From contig CADDYV010000019.1 in assembly GCA_902810695.1 (NCBI GenBank), positions 1-56,122 on the forward strand: a DNA stretch of 56,122 nt, read 5' to 3'. Positions 32,383 through 40,610 of the stretch are shown in pieces (the stretch's first letter is position 1; the number at the start of each line of letters is the position of its first letter). A model generated the notes under the pieces. That model made no database searches. It was not told the origin of the DNA and saw only the letters and a program-made list of their open reading frames with translations. The DNA comes from Actinomycetota bacterium (lineage in GTDB: Bacteria > Actinomycetota > Rubrobacteria > Rubrobacterales > Rubrobacteraceae). The position numbers and the translations under genes are program-made.

Positions 32383-33862
32383 AGTCGTAGTGCTTGGCCT
32401 GCGGCCAAATCTCCCGCAGCGGCTCCTTCGGCCCCGTGGCAACGTAGACGGGCAGGTCGTTCTCGTATGGCACGCAGTAGCGGCACCTTATGGTGGCTCT
32501 CCGCTTCACCCTAGAGTAGCCCTTCTCTATGTCTTTCCTGGCGATTCCTACGGTTATCATCGTTTTCCCGTTGCAACTGCCGGGACCCCACAGGTAGTAG
32601 TTGTTGTGTCCGCTTATGGTGGGGGGAAGCGCATACTTCTTACCCAGGAAGTTCAGGGCGCTGGCCTCCCCGTAGTTCGACGTGAAGATGCAGGCTTCCG
32701 AACGTTCCCGGGCCGGGAGGGTCTTGTAGACGCCTGCGACGGTTCTGGTCATGCGCTCCCAGCCGAACCGGTCACCGAGGTTCTGGGGAAAGGCGCCCGA
32801 CGCCGTCTGTCCCGCCGAGACGTTGCCGCTACCGGAGAGGAGACCATAGGTCCTCACGAAGGTGGCTGGGGGCAGAATCGGCATGGCAAGCGGCGCAAGC
32901 AGCAGGCCACTCAGGAAGAGTAACGCCGTGTAGGTTGGCTTGAAGAATCCCCACGCGCGTCCGCCGAACCGTTCGATGGCGACCGCTCCTCCAGCGTAGA
33001 GGAGGGGATATGCGGGGGAGAGGAAGTAGGGCTTGGCTCCCAGCAGCGTCAAGAGCGTCAGCAGGACGATGAAGGTCCATCCCAGCGCTCTGTAGAGACG
33101 TCCGGATGGTGTACGCAGGTAGAAGTAGAGCCCGGTGAGGGTCAGCGGCAGCGTGAGGGGGTTCATGCCCAAAAGCTGGCCGGAGAGGAACGCGAGCGGG
33201 CCGCCGGACTCTCCTGCGTAGCTGGCCCAGAACTGGAAAGTCGGCCAGCCGTTGGCCAGGTTCCAGAACGCGTAGGGCACCAGGAAGGCGAAGGAGATGG
33301 CGCCTCCCAGCCAGATCCAACCACTCTTGAAGTTGCGGCGGGCGGGGGTAAGCAGCATACCTACCACCAACGCAAGGCCGAAGAAGAGCATGGTGAGCTT
33401 GGTGGCAAGGCCGATGCCTGCAACCAGGCCGAAAAGTGGCCACAGCCACGGACGCTCCTGCTTGAGGATCAGGACCACCACGTACGCCCCGAGGGTCCAC
33501 CACAGCTCGTCCAGAGAGTCCATCGAGAAGATCGAGCCGGTGGCCAGGAAGGTTATTGCCACGAGGCTTGCAGTCGCAGCAAGGATCTGGGCGAAGCGTT
33601 TCCCACCAAGCTGGCGGGCCATCAGGCCCGTTAGTAGCACTATGAGTGAGGAGGCGATGGCCGGGACGAGGTGGATGGCAACAAGGGAGTCTCCCGCGAG
33701 AACTCTCAAAAGCGCGGCAAATACAGCGATGGCGGGTGGGAAGTCCACATATCCTGCCGCCAGGTGGTGGCCGGCTTCTATGTAATAGAGTTCGTCTCTG
33801 AAGTAACCGTAGTTTGCCGCGAAGAGCATATGTCCAAGGAAATCCAGGAACATCAGGCTCAC
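32381..33862 (-). CDS. GT39/GT83-like polytopic membrane glycosyltransferase
   Basis: A roughly 493-residue GT-C type transferase (ArnT/PMT-like) using a lipid-linked sugar at the outer membrane face. The first loop has the catalytic Asp-Glu in FRDELYYIEAGHHLAAGYVDFPP (about residues 22-44), followed by about ten helices and a C-terminal extracytoplasmic domain rich in aromatic residues. LATKLTMLFFG near 148 and FLVPYAFWNLANGWPTF near 190 are characteristic. The start is unsure: the frame is open upstream to 33971 without ATG, GTG or TTG, so GTG 33862, in the middle of helix 1, may be too short. Acceptor unknown; a role in cell-envelope glycosylation is expected. Confidence 0.85.
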   Translation of the reverse strand: MSLMFLDFLGHMLFAANYGYFRDELYYIEAGHHLAAGYVDFPPAIAVFAALLRVLAGDSLVAIHLVPAIASSLIVLLTGLMARQLGGKRFAQILAATASLVAITFLATGSIFSMDSLDELWWTLGAYVVVLILKQERPWLWPLFGLVAGIGLATKLTMLFFGLALVVGMLLTPARRNFKSGWIWLGGAISFAFLVPYAFWNLANGWPTFQFWASYAGESGGPLAFLSGQLLGMNPLTLPLTLTGLYFYLRTPSGRLYRALGWTFIVLLTLLTLLGAKPYFLSPAYPLLYAGGAVAIERFGGRAWGFFKPTYTALLFLSGLLLAPLAMPILPPATFVRTYGLLSGSGNVSAGQTASGAFPQNLGDRFGWERMTRTVAGVYKTLPARERSEACIFTSNYGEASALNFLGKKYALPPTISGHNNYYLWGPGSCNGKTMITVGIARKDIEKGYSRVKRRATIRCRYCVPYENDLPVYVATGPKEPLREIWPQAKHYD

Positions 33863-34311
33863 CAGCAGAGTGGTGGTGCCTACTCGTAATCGGTCTGGAG
33901 CGGTACCTTCGAAGGGGGCGGCGGTCGGAGAGTCTCTGATCTCGCTCCCCTTACTAAAGTGCTCGGCCCTCTACGAGCAGATGATTGACAACGCTAAAGC
34001 ACAAGCCCTTCAGGCGATCATAAGACCTGGTCCCGTGGGTCATCTTGAGTGCCGGCCCCTTTCGGCAATGATATCCAAGCTTATTTTACTCTGTTCGCTC
34101 TTGGAGCACGTTGCAGAATTAGCCACAAGCAAGGCGCATATGATCCCAGCGAGGCTGTTGGTGAGGGTGTCCAGTTCCGGCCAGGCACCGGCTACATTGA
34201 GATTGCTTGTACTACCAGCTTGGACGCTAGGCTTTGCTCTGCTCTCGTTGCTCGCCTGGCTGACTTTCAGAGAGCCTCAACGTTGCGGCGCTCGCCAGGT
34301 TCCGGACAGCA
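33863..34311. other. 449 bp region without a recognisable gene
   Basis: Between the glycosyltransferase start and the thiM stop. Composition is visibly less GC-rich around 34060-34160. The longest plus-strand frame (GTG 34049 to 34315) has no ribosome-binding site, matches nothing I know, and overlaps thiM. A minus-strand frame over 34080-34280 reads like protein but contains stops. It may be decayed coding DNA or a regulatory region for the glycosyltransferase. No terminal repeats or transposase remnants are evident. Confidence 0.4.
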
Positions 34312-35112
34312 TTAGTCAAGGGAAACTTCGCGGATTCGGAGACCGCTTCCCAGGCTTGCGGGTTCGTCGGAGAGGGCGGCTATGGCATCGAGCAGGAGCG
34401 GCTCGAAGGTTCCCGGACCTGACGCCTTTTCCGCAGCCACCTCGCCTGCCCGTCCGAAGAAGGCCAGAGCACCTGCGACAGTCTCCGGGCTTCCTCCTCC
34501 GGCGGCGGCGAAGCACCCGATGACGGCCGTGGAGGCGCACCCGCTCCCGACGACGCGACCCAGCAGGGGATGCCCGTTCTCCACGGCCAGAATTGTCTCG
34601 CCGTCGCTAACGTAGTCGGTGGGGCCGGTGGCGGCGACCGTGGTGCCCAGGGCGCGGGCTGCCTTGAGGGCGGCGCTTCGGGCATCTCCGGCCAGACTTT
34701 CGACTCCGCGTACCTCGGCCTCCAGACCGGCCAGGGTCGCTATCTCCCCGGCGTTGCCGCAGACGGCGGAGACTTCGACCTCCGAGAGTATCTTCTCGGG
34801 CATCCGGGTGCGGAAGTTCGTGGCGCCGGCCCCGACGGGATCGAAGACCACCGGTATGCCGCGCCGGTTGGCCTCTTTTCCGGCCCGGATCATGGCTTCT
34901 ATCCACGGCGGGTCCAGGGTTCCCATGTTGATAACCAGGGCTCCCGCAGCGGCGACCATCTCCTCGACCTCCTCGATGGCGTGCGCCATCACCGGTAGCG
35001 CCCCGGTGCACAGGGTTACGTTGGCTACCAGGTTGACCGTTACGTAGTTGGTGAGGTGGTGGACGAGCGGTTTTTCCGCGCCGATCTTTCGCAGCGTTTC
35101 TACGGCTCTCAT
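34312..35112 (-). CDS. thiM: hydroxyethylthiazole kinase
   Basis: Phosphorylates the thiazole alcohol salvaged from thiamin breakdown, giving the ThiE co-substrate. The 266-residue ribokinase-fold trimeric enzyme has PLVHHLTNYVTVNLVANVTL near residue 15, INMGTLDPPWIEAM near 64, VFDPVGAGAT near 91, and the catalytic VGSGCASTAVIGCF near 192 with the Cys seen in ThiM proteins. The ATG overlaps the thiD stop in ATGA, so it is translationally coupled. It is last in the riboswitch-controlled operon thiT-thiD-thiM. Confidence 0.96.
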   Translation of the reverse strand: MRAVETLRKIGAEKPLVHHLTNYVTVNLVANVTLCTGALPVMAHAIEEVEEMVAAAGALVINMGTLDPPWIEAMIRAGKEANRRGIPVVFDPVGAGATNFRTRMPEKILSEVEVSAVCGNAGEIATLAGLEAEVRGVESLAGDARSAALKAARALGTTVAATGPTDYVSDGETILAVENGHPLLGRVVGSGCASTAVIGCFAAAGGGSPETVAGALAFFGRAGEVAAEKASGPGTFEPLLLDAIAALSDEPASLGSGLRIREVSLD

Positions 35113-35903
35113 GGTGTCTCTCCTTCCAGAACCGGGCCGAGGACGTGGACCGGTCCGGCTCCCTTGCCTATCTCGGATAGCCCATACTCGACGGCTTCTG
35201 CAGCTACATAGCGCGCCCGGCGGGCCGCCTCTTCGAGTCCGAAACCCAGAGCCAGGAAGCTCGCCAGCGCCGCCGAGTGGGTACAACCCGCCCCGTGGGT
35301 GTTCTCTGAAGTGTGGGTGGGACCTTTTATCTGCACGAAGTTTTCCCCGTCGTAGAGCAGGTCGGCACCGGTTGTGGTGTGCCCGCCGGTGATTATCACG
35401 GCTCCGGGACCGAAGTCTTTTATGGCGCGGGCGCACTCCTCGATGCGGCTCTCGTCTACTTCTTCCTCGATGAGGGCGAACGCTTCGTTCAGGTTCGGGG
35501 TTACGACGTCGGCCAGCGGAAAGAGCTCGTCTTTGTACGTCTCCACCGCGTCGGGCTCCAGCAGCGCGGCCCCGCTTTCCGCGACCATGACCGGGTCCAC
35601 GACCACGTTCCGCAGGCCCAGACGGCGGATGGTTTCCGCGACGGCGGAGATGATCCCGGCGTTGAAGAGCATCCCGGTCTTCACCGCGTCGGCGCCGATG
35701 TCCGAGACGACAGCCTCTATCTGGTTCACGGCGACCTGCGGGGGGAACGGGAAGATGTCGTTCACTGCGACGGTGTTCTGGGCGGTCGTGGCGACGATGG
35801 CGGTAGTTCCGTGTACGCCGCAGCGGGCGAAGGCTTTGATGTCGGCCTGGATGCCAGCTCCTCCGCCGGAGTCGCTGGTGGCGATGCTCATGGCAGTTTT
35901 CAT
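35109..35903 (-). CDS. thiD: hydroxymethylpyrimidine/phosphomethylpyrimidine kinase
   Basis: Phosphorylates HMP and HMP-P to HMP-PP for thiamin assembly. The 264-residue ribokinase-family protein begins with ATSDSGGGAGIQADIKAFA (about 8-26), includes VKTGMLFNA near 73, VVDPVMVAESGA near 99, TPNLNEAFAL near 133, and the anion-hole ENTHGAGCTHSAALA near 205 with its catalytic Cys-Thr-His variant. ATG 35903 follows GAGGAAAC at good spacing. It lies 14 bp after thiT and overlaps thiM. Confidence 0.96.
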   Translation of the reverse strand: MKTAMSIATSDSGGGAGIQADIKAFARCGVHGTTAIVATTAQNTVAVNDIFPFPPQVAVNQIEAVVSDIGADAVKTGMLFNAGIISAVAETIRRLGLRNVVVDPVMVAESGAALLEPDAVETYKDELFPLADVVTPNLNEAFALIEEEVDESRIEECARAIKDFGPGAVIITGGHTTTGADLLYDGENFVQIKGPTHTSENTHGAGCTHSAALASFLALGFGLEEAARRARYVAAEAVEYGLSEIGKGAGPVHVLGPVLEGETP

Positions 35904-35917
35904 GGCGTGTTTCCTCC

Positions 35918-36472
35918 TCAAGATGCAGGTCTTGCTTGTTCGCGCTGGCGCCGCGAGGGTCTCGCCCCTTCGAGCGCCTTGAGTAGCGCCACCACGACCA
36001 CCAGGGCGATAACCAGGCTCGGGACCAGGTACGCCGCGTTGTAGGCAGCCGAGTAGACGTATGGGTTCCATCCCTTCGGGGCGTAGCTGGCGAAGAAGGC
36101 GACCCCGGAGATGAAGTGGCAGATAAAGCGCCCCGCCACGGCCACGATGCATCCCAGGACCGCGCCGCGCGCGCTCGGGCGGAACAACCCGGCGAGTCCC
36201 ATCGCGGCGAAGGGCAGCGGGTAGTCGAAGAGAACCTGGACGGGGTTGAGGATGTAGGGATCCAGGATCAAATCCAGAATCCCGTAGGCTGCTCCCGCGA
36301 CCATTCCTATGCGCCAGCCCTGGCGCAACGCCAGGAGTATCAGCGGGATCATCTCCAGGGAAATAGAGCCTCCCTCGGGCATCTTGAAGAACTTTATGAG
36401 CCCCAGCACGAACGCCAGAGCTATGGCGAGGGCAGCCTCGGTCAGCACCCTCACGTCCCTGAACTCGCTCAT
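35918..36472 (-). CDS. thiT: ThiT, thiamin-specific S component of an ECF transporter
   Basis: A 184-residue membrane protein that captures thiamin for the energy-coupling module (EcfAAT), whose genes are not in this window. The family signature is clear: LGLIKFFKMPEGGSISLEMI near residue 24, PLILLALRQGWRIGMVAGA near 45, GILDLILDPYILNPVQVLFD near 64 and YPLPFAAMGLAGLF near 84. About six helices are predicted, with a basic C-terminal tail. GGAGGG precedes the ATG, and the gene lies about 50 nt after a TPP riboswitch. Confidence 0.93.
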   Translation of the reverse strand: MSEFRDVRVLTEAALAIALAFVLGLIKFFKMPEGGSISLEMIPLILLALRQGWRIGMVAGAAYGILDLILDPYILNPVQVLFDYPLPFAAMGLAGLFRPSARGAVLGCIVAVAGRFICHFISGVAFFASYAPKGWNPYVYSAAYNAAYLVPSLVIALVVVVALLKALEGARPSRRQREQARPAS

Positions 36473-36522
36473 TGCACGCCCTCCATCCTTCTCTCTGGGG
36501 ACGCGCGAGACTTTTTCTCTTA

Positions 36523-36616
36523 CTCTCCCTGCGCCGGTATTACCCGGATCAGGTTCTGCGGGTCGGTGCTTAGAGCTATGAGCCTCGCACCCTCTCAGCC
36601 TCGCGGCTCCCCGGTC
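36523..36616 (-). promoter_or_regulatory. TPP (THI-box) riboswitch
   Basis: Read on the minus strand, the conserved CTGAGAGGGTGC segment lies at 36597-36586 and ACCTGATCCGGGTAATACCG at about 36555-36535, with the closing GCAGGGAGAG at the 3' end pairing towards the 5' side to form P1. This is the canonical thiamin pyrophosphate aptamer. No intrinsic terminator is seen in the roughly 50 nt before the thiT start, so TPP probably blocks translation initiation. It controls thiT-thiD-thiM. Confidence 0.96.
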
Positions 36617-36631
36617 GCTTATATCTTTGTA

Positions 36632-37207
36632 TTAATTTACTCTATCTTTGCTACCTTTGCCGGGCATGTAGCCGCCCGAGCAGGCAACCCACATCAGGCC
36701 GAGCACGGTCGAGGCATCCGATATCTCACCTCCCCGAACCTTCTCCATGGCCTCCGAAAACGGTATCTCGAAGGGACGCACGAACTCCGTGGGCTCGGGT
36801 TGCGGTCCCTCCTTATCGGGGATGGCCCGGCAGCGGAACAGGTGGCAGACCTCGTTGGTGCGGCCCGTGCTGGTGTTGATGGATGCCAGATGCTCCAGCC
36901 CTTCTGCCCGGTATCCGGCCTCTTCCAGAAGCTCCCGCCGGGCCGCCGTCTCGGGACTCTCGCCCGCGTCGACGCCCCCGCTCGGCAGCTCCAGGGTGAA
37001 CCTGCCGAGCGGCTGCCGCCACTGGCGCACGAGCACGACGTTGCCTTCCTGCGTGATGGGAACCGTCGCCGCGAACCCCCCGCCTTCGAGAACGCCGTAG
37101 TCCAGGGTATTCCCGTCGGGCAGCATCACCTCGTCCACCCGGAAGGCGCACCACGGGTTGCGGTAGAGATACTTCTGCCCCAAGGTCTGCCACCGGTCGT
37201 CACTCAT
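36632..37207 (-). CDS. Nudix hydrolase, ADP-ribose pyrophosphatase type
   Basis: A 191-residue Nudix protein of the ADP-ribose/NDP-sugar diphosphatase group. It has the N-terminal dimerisation strands (KYLYRNPWCAFRVDEVMLPD), VVLVRQWRQPLGRFTLELP near residue 57, and the Nudix box SGGVDAGESPETAARREL continuing LEEAGY at about 76-99. An E-type C-terminal catalytic region (EFVRPFEIPFSEAM) follows. TATACT is 7 nt before the ATG, so the mRNA is probably leaderless. It ends 15 bp before the riboswitch, so the thiamin operon promoter would lie in or near its 3' end. Confidence 0.92.
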   Translation of the reverse strand: MSDDRWQTLGQKYLYRNPWCAFRVDEVMLPDGNTLDYGVLEGGGFAATVPITQEGNVVLVRQWRQPLGRFTLELPSGGVDAGESPETAARRELLEEAGYRAEGLEHLASINTSTGRTNEVCHLFRCRAIPDKEGPQPEPTEFVRPFEIPFSEAMEKVRGGEISDASTVLGLMWVACSGGYMPGKGSKDRVN

Positions 37208-37214
37208 GCGCGAA

Positions 37215-37220
37215 AGTATA
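37215..37220 (-). promoter_or_regulatory. -10 box of leaderless ADP-ribose pyrophosphatase gene
   Basis: TATACT on the minus strand, separated by 7 nt from the ATG at 37207. Confidence 0.55.
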
Positions 37221-37267
37221 GAGGTTTGCGGATGAGATGTACGGAGCGGGTGTAGAAGCTCCGGTTG

Positions 37268-38050
37268 TTATTGTCCGGTGCGGGCGCGCAGTTCGGCGGG
37301 TTTGAGGATGGTTATGGTTTTGCTTTCGAGGTCGAGGATGCCTTCCTGGGCGAGGCGGGAGAGGGCGCGGGAGAGCGCCTCGCGCGAGATGCCGGTGGCT
37401 TCAGCCATCTCCTGGCGCGAGAGGGAAGGCTCGAAGACGACGCCCCGCCTGGTTACGCGGCCCTCCTCGGTGGCGAGGGCGAGGAGCATTCGCGCTACCC
37501 TTTGAGGCGCGCTGTGGAAGACGAGATCGCTGACCAGATCTTCCAGTTCGCGGTTGCGGGCGGCCAGGGTCTGGGCGATCCGGACCGAAGCCTCTGGGAA
37601 GCGCTCCATGATCTCCAGCAGGTCGTCGCGGAAGACCGCGTAGAGCGTGCAGTCGGTCAGGGCCGTCGCACCCTGGCTCTGGGGACGCCTCTCCAGCGCC
37701 GAGGCGAGCCCCAGGATCGAACCGTCTCCGACCACGCCCAGGATCTGGTCCCGATCCTTGGGTCCGCCCGAGGAGCGGTAGAGCTTCACCCTCCCCTCGC
37801 GCATGAAGTAGACCGCCCCGGAAGGCTCACCCTCGCGGTACAGGGCGGTTCCGGCCCCTATCTCCAGGACCGCAGCGGCGATAGCAAGGGCCTGGAAGAA
37901 GCCTTCATCGAGACCGGACAGGGTCTCGAAGTCCTGCAGACCTTCGAGTTTGGCCAGGTGCTCTACGGCCCGGCAGCGTGCTCCCGGCAACCTCGCCCAC
38001 GATGGCGGGGCGTTTTCACCGTACATCGGTTGGGCCTTTTCTCTGCTCAT
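37268..38050 (-). CDS. Crp/Fnr family transcriptional regulator
   Basis: A 260-residue cyclic-nucleotide-binding-fold regulator. The N-terminal effector domain (about 50-165) has the beta-roll motif YREGEPSGAVYFMREGRVKLY. The dimerisation helix and a winged helix follow, with LSRQEMAEATGISREALSRAL as the recognition helix at about residues 212-232. No CxxxC cluster for an Fe-S Fnr type is present, and the Arg-Ser-Ala ligand motif of true cAMP receptors is not obvious, so the ligand is unknown. It is divergent from the SDR gene, 168 bp apart. Confidence 0.9.
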   Translation of the reverse strand: MSREKAQPMYGENAPPSWARLPGARCRAVEHLAKLEGLQDFETLSGLDEGFFQALAIAAAVLEIGAGTALYREGEPSGAVYFMREGRVKLYRSSGGPKDRDQILGVVGDGSILGLASALERRPQSQGATALTDCTLYAVFRDDLLEIMERFPEASVRIAQTLAARNRELEDLVSDLVFHSAPQRVARMLLALATEEGRVTRRGVVFEPSLSRQEMAEATGISREALSRALSRLAQEGILDLESKTITILKPAELRARTGQ

Positions 38051-38218
38051 CTTTTCCCACGAGTCCTTTATACGCTAATAAACGAAGATTTGCAGGGAAG
38101 TAGGTTATCAATTTCCGCCTCACCGGAAATGCGTCTTCGGATAGCCGCTCAACATCCCGGTCATGAAAGGTATAAGCTAAACGCCGAAGGTCGAGAGCTA
38201 CCAGTCAGGAGGGATTTT

Positions 38219-38929
38219 ATGCTCGAAGGCAAGACCGCGGTAATCACCGGCGCGAGCCAGGGGCTCGGTAAGGCTCTTGCGCTCGCTTTTGCCAGGGAGG
38301 GGGCTTCGCTCGTAATAAACTCCCGCCGCGAGGAGAGCATACGTCCGGTGGCGGAGGAAGCGGAGAAGCTGGGTGCGGAGGTCCTGGCGGTCCCGGCGGA
38401 CGTCTCGAAGGCGGCGGATGTCGAGAAGCTGGTTGAGGCAGCGGTAGACCGCTTCGGAGGGATAGACGTGCTCGTCAACAACGCCGGTCTCCTGGGGCCT
38501 CGCGTGCAGATACTGGACTATCCCGAGGACGAGTGGCGTAGCGTGCTGGAGGCCAACCTCACCGGCCCCTACCTGGTCTCGAAGGCTGCGATCCCTCACA
38601 TGCCCGAGGGAGCTTCGATCATCAACGTCGTGAGCGGCGTCAGCATCCAGGGGCGGGCCGAGTGGGGAGCCTATTCGGTCAGCAAGTTTGGCCTGGAGGG
38701 TTTGACCCAGATCCTGGCCGCCGAGCTGAAGGAGCGCGGCATCCGGGTTAACGCCGTGGACCCCGGAGGGATGCGCACCGATATGCGCGCCGCCGCCTAC
38801 CCGCAGGAGGACCCCATGACCCTCATAACCCCGGAAGAGAACACCGACGTCTTCCTCTACCTCGCCTCTGATGATTCAAAGGACGTAACCGGAGAACGCT
38901 TCAAGGCACAGGAATTTCAGAAAGCGTAG
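38219..38929 (+). CDS. short-chain dehydrogenase/reductase
   Basis: A 236-residue classical SDR oxidoreductase. The cofactor motif is ITGASQGLGKALALAFA near residue 9, NNAGLLGP marks residues near 85, and the catalytic tetrad is represented by Ser in NVVSGVSIQG near 140 and YSVSK near 154. The RRE after the second strand suggests NADPH binding. Substrate unknown. AGGAGGG stands upstream of ATG 38219. A sugar-alcohol cluster begins just after it on the opposite strand, so a polyol dehydrogenase activity is possible but not supported by sequence. Confidence 0.9.
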   Translation: MLEGKTAVITGASQGLGKALALAFAREGASLVINSRREESIRPVAEEAEKLGAEVLAVPADVSKAADVEKLVEAAVDRFGGIDVLVNNAGLLGPRVQILDYPEDEWRSVLEANLTGPYLVSKAAIPHMPEGASIINVVSGVSIQGRAEWGAYSVSKFGLEGLTQILAAELKERGIRVNAVDPGGMRTDMRAAAYPQEDPMTLITPEENTDVFLYLASDDSKDVTGERFKAQEFQKA

Positions 38930-38951
38930 AGCAAAAACCAAGCCCTCTACT

Positions 38952-40283
38952 TTACTGGATCGCCGCCTTTTGCTTGGAGACGCCCGCCTCGCCGGGGTCG
39001 CTCTCATCCCTGATGAACCAGGTCAGTACCGCGCACACCACATACAGCGCGGCGTAGGTTATGACCACGCCCCCGTAGCCGATGAGGGGAGCGAGTATGC
39101 GGGCGATGAACACCCCGACGAAGGCGGCACCCCCCGCCCCGAAGTTGAGGATGGCAAGGGCCGCTCCCTTGTCTTTCGTGGGGACCATTGAGGGCATCAG
39201 CGCCGAGAGCGGCACGAACCCCGCGAGCAGAACTCCGTAGATAACTCCGGTTATGACCGCAACGACGTAGCTGCCGGAGGCCAGCGCCCCGAAATACCAG
39301 AGCGGCGTGGCTATCGCGCAGCCGATGCAGCCGAAAATACTGACCGTGCGCCGCCAGCCGAAGTAGTCGCCGAATATCCCGAAGAACAGGTTGGCGAGGA
39401 TGTTGGCCGCGTAGACTATGGCGGTGAGCGTGGAGAACTGCACCGCACTCATGAATCCGCCCGAGGGGTTGTTGGCCGTTACGAAGACGAAGGGAAGGAA
39501 GAAGAAAAACCCGTACTCCGGCGAGGTGTTCACCACACGCACTACGCCGCCCAGGATCGTTCTGGGATCGCGCCAGAGGATGTCCACGCCCTCGAAGAGC
39601 CGCCTGTAGCTCGTAGGGTCCTCGACGCTCTCGTCGGCAATGGGATGGACACCGCGGGCCTCCCGCACAGCGAAAGAGCCTATGGCGCCGCCTACAGCCA
39701 CCATCGCGAGCGACAACCAAAACGTGTTGTAGACACCGATGATTGGCGCTGAGATGGCGGCTATGACCGAACCCAGAGTCGGCAGCCCGCCGGTGAAGGC
39801 GAACCAGAACCACCCGGCCGCCGACCCCCTCAACTCTTCCCGCGTGACCGTCTGGACCCAGACCAGAAACCCGAAGGCGAAAAGCGGATAGGCAAACCCA
39901 CGTATCCCGTAGATAAGTCCTATGAGAAAAAGGCTCTTCGCGGGGAGGGCGATGACGAGAAACAGTATCTCGAAGATAACCCAGATCGCCGCTCCGAGTT
40001 GCATCACCCTCTTTGGACCCCAGATCGCCGAGAGCGTGCCGGAGAACCACGAGGCGACCAGCACGGCAAGACCGTAGATGGTACCCGTCGTCAACGACGC
40101 GGTGGCCCCATTGAGCCCTCCCGGTCCGGCCAGATACCCCGAGAGTCGGCTTATCTCGATACCGTCCCCGATCATGAAGATGAATACCGCGACGAACCCC
40201 CAGAAAAGCGGCCTGGGGATGCCGATGCGTTCGACGAAAGAACCGAATGCTCCGTACTCGCGCGCTGGGTTTTGAGTGCTCAC
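38952..40283 (-). CDS. MFS polyol permease, RbtT/CsbX type
   Basis: A 443-residue 12-helix permease of the polyol permease family, whose known members import ribitol, D-arabitol and similar sugar alcohols. Family features are PRPLFWGFVAVFIFMIGDGIE near residue 24, LSGYLAGPGGLNG near 47, GPKRVMQLGAAIWVIFEILF near 88, and RGFAYPLFAFGFLVWVQ near 129. GAGGAGGG precedes its GTG start. It is downstream of, and in the same direction as, a dehydrogenase-phosphatase-kinase set but separated by 327 bp with repeats, so it may have its own promoter. Confidence 0.88.
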   Translation of the reverse strand: MSTQNPAREYGAFGSFVERIGIPRPLFWGFVAVFIFMIGDGIEISRLSGYLAGPGGLNGATASLTTGTIYGLAVLVASWFSGTLSAIWGPKRVMQLGAAIWVIFEILFLVIALPAKSLFLIGLIYGIRGFAYPLFAFGFLVWVQTVTREELRGSAAGWFWFAFTGGLPTLGSVIAAISAPIIGVYNTFWLSLAMVAVGGAIGSFAVREARGVHPIADESVEDPTSYRRLFEGVDILWRDPRTILGGVVRVVNTSPEYGFFFFLPFVFVTANNPSGGFMSAVQFSTLTAIVYAANILANLFFGIFGDYFGWRRTVSIFGCIGCAIATPLWYFGALASGSYVVAVITGVIYGVLLAGFVPLSALMPSMVPTKDKGAALAILNFGAGGAAFVGVFIARILAPLIGYGGVVITYAALYVVCAVLTWFIRDESDPGEAGVSKQKAAIQ

Positions 40284-40610
40284 TTACATCCCTCCTCTTG
40301 CAAGTTGAATTTTTCGCGACAAATGAAACGAGTGAACCGTGAATCTCTCGAAAGCCAGTGAAGAAAATCCTGCGTCAGTACGGCACAGGCCAGTCCAGGA
40401 CTCTTCCCAGAGTCATCGGATACGTTCTCCAGCTTCGAATCGAGAGAGCCCGTACGCTCCCCAATAATCTTCGATAACCCTTTCCGCCTTCCACGAGTTC
40501 TCCCTTCCCTCTGCTTCCTCCCCCATCATTATCACAGTATTTATGTTAATTTATAATTTATCATGTTAATTACAGCGTCGCAGTACCTTAACTGATCGAG
40601 TCCTATGTCC
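40284..40610. other. 327 bp intergenic region before the polyol permease
   Basis: No gene is visible. The half nearest the dehydrogenase gene (40525-40580) is strongly AT-rich and holds a direct repeat listed separately; the other half is ordinary sequence. This is the likely promoter and control region of the permease, with a long leader of more than 200 nt. Confidence 0.5.
40543..40570. repeat. direct repeat ATGTTAAT, 20-bp period
   Basis: ATGTTAAT occurs at 40543-40550 and 40563-40570, exactly two helical turns apart, in an AT-rich patch between the permease and the dehydrogenase. The same-face spacing is typical of cooperative regulator binding. It lies upstream of the permease on the minus strand. 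Confidence 0.45.

Noticed and set aside
34049-34315. Short plus-strand frame before thiM
   Set aside because: No ribosome-binding site, no similarity I recognise, and it overlaps the thiM 3' end.
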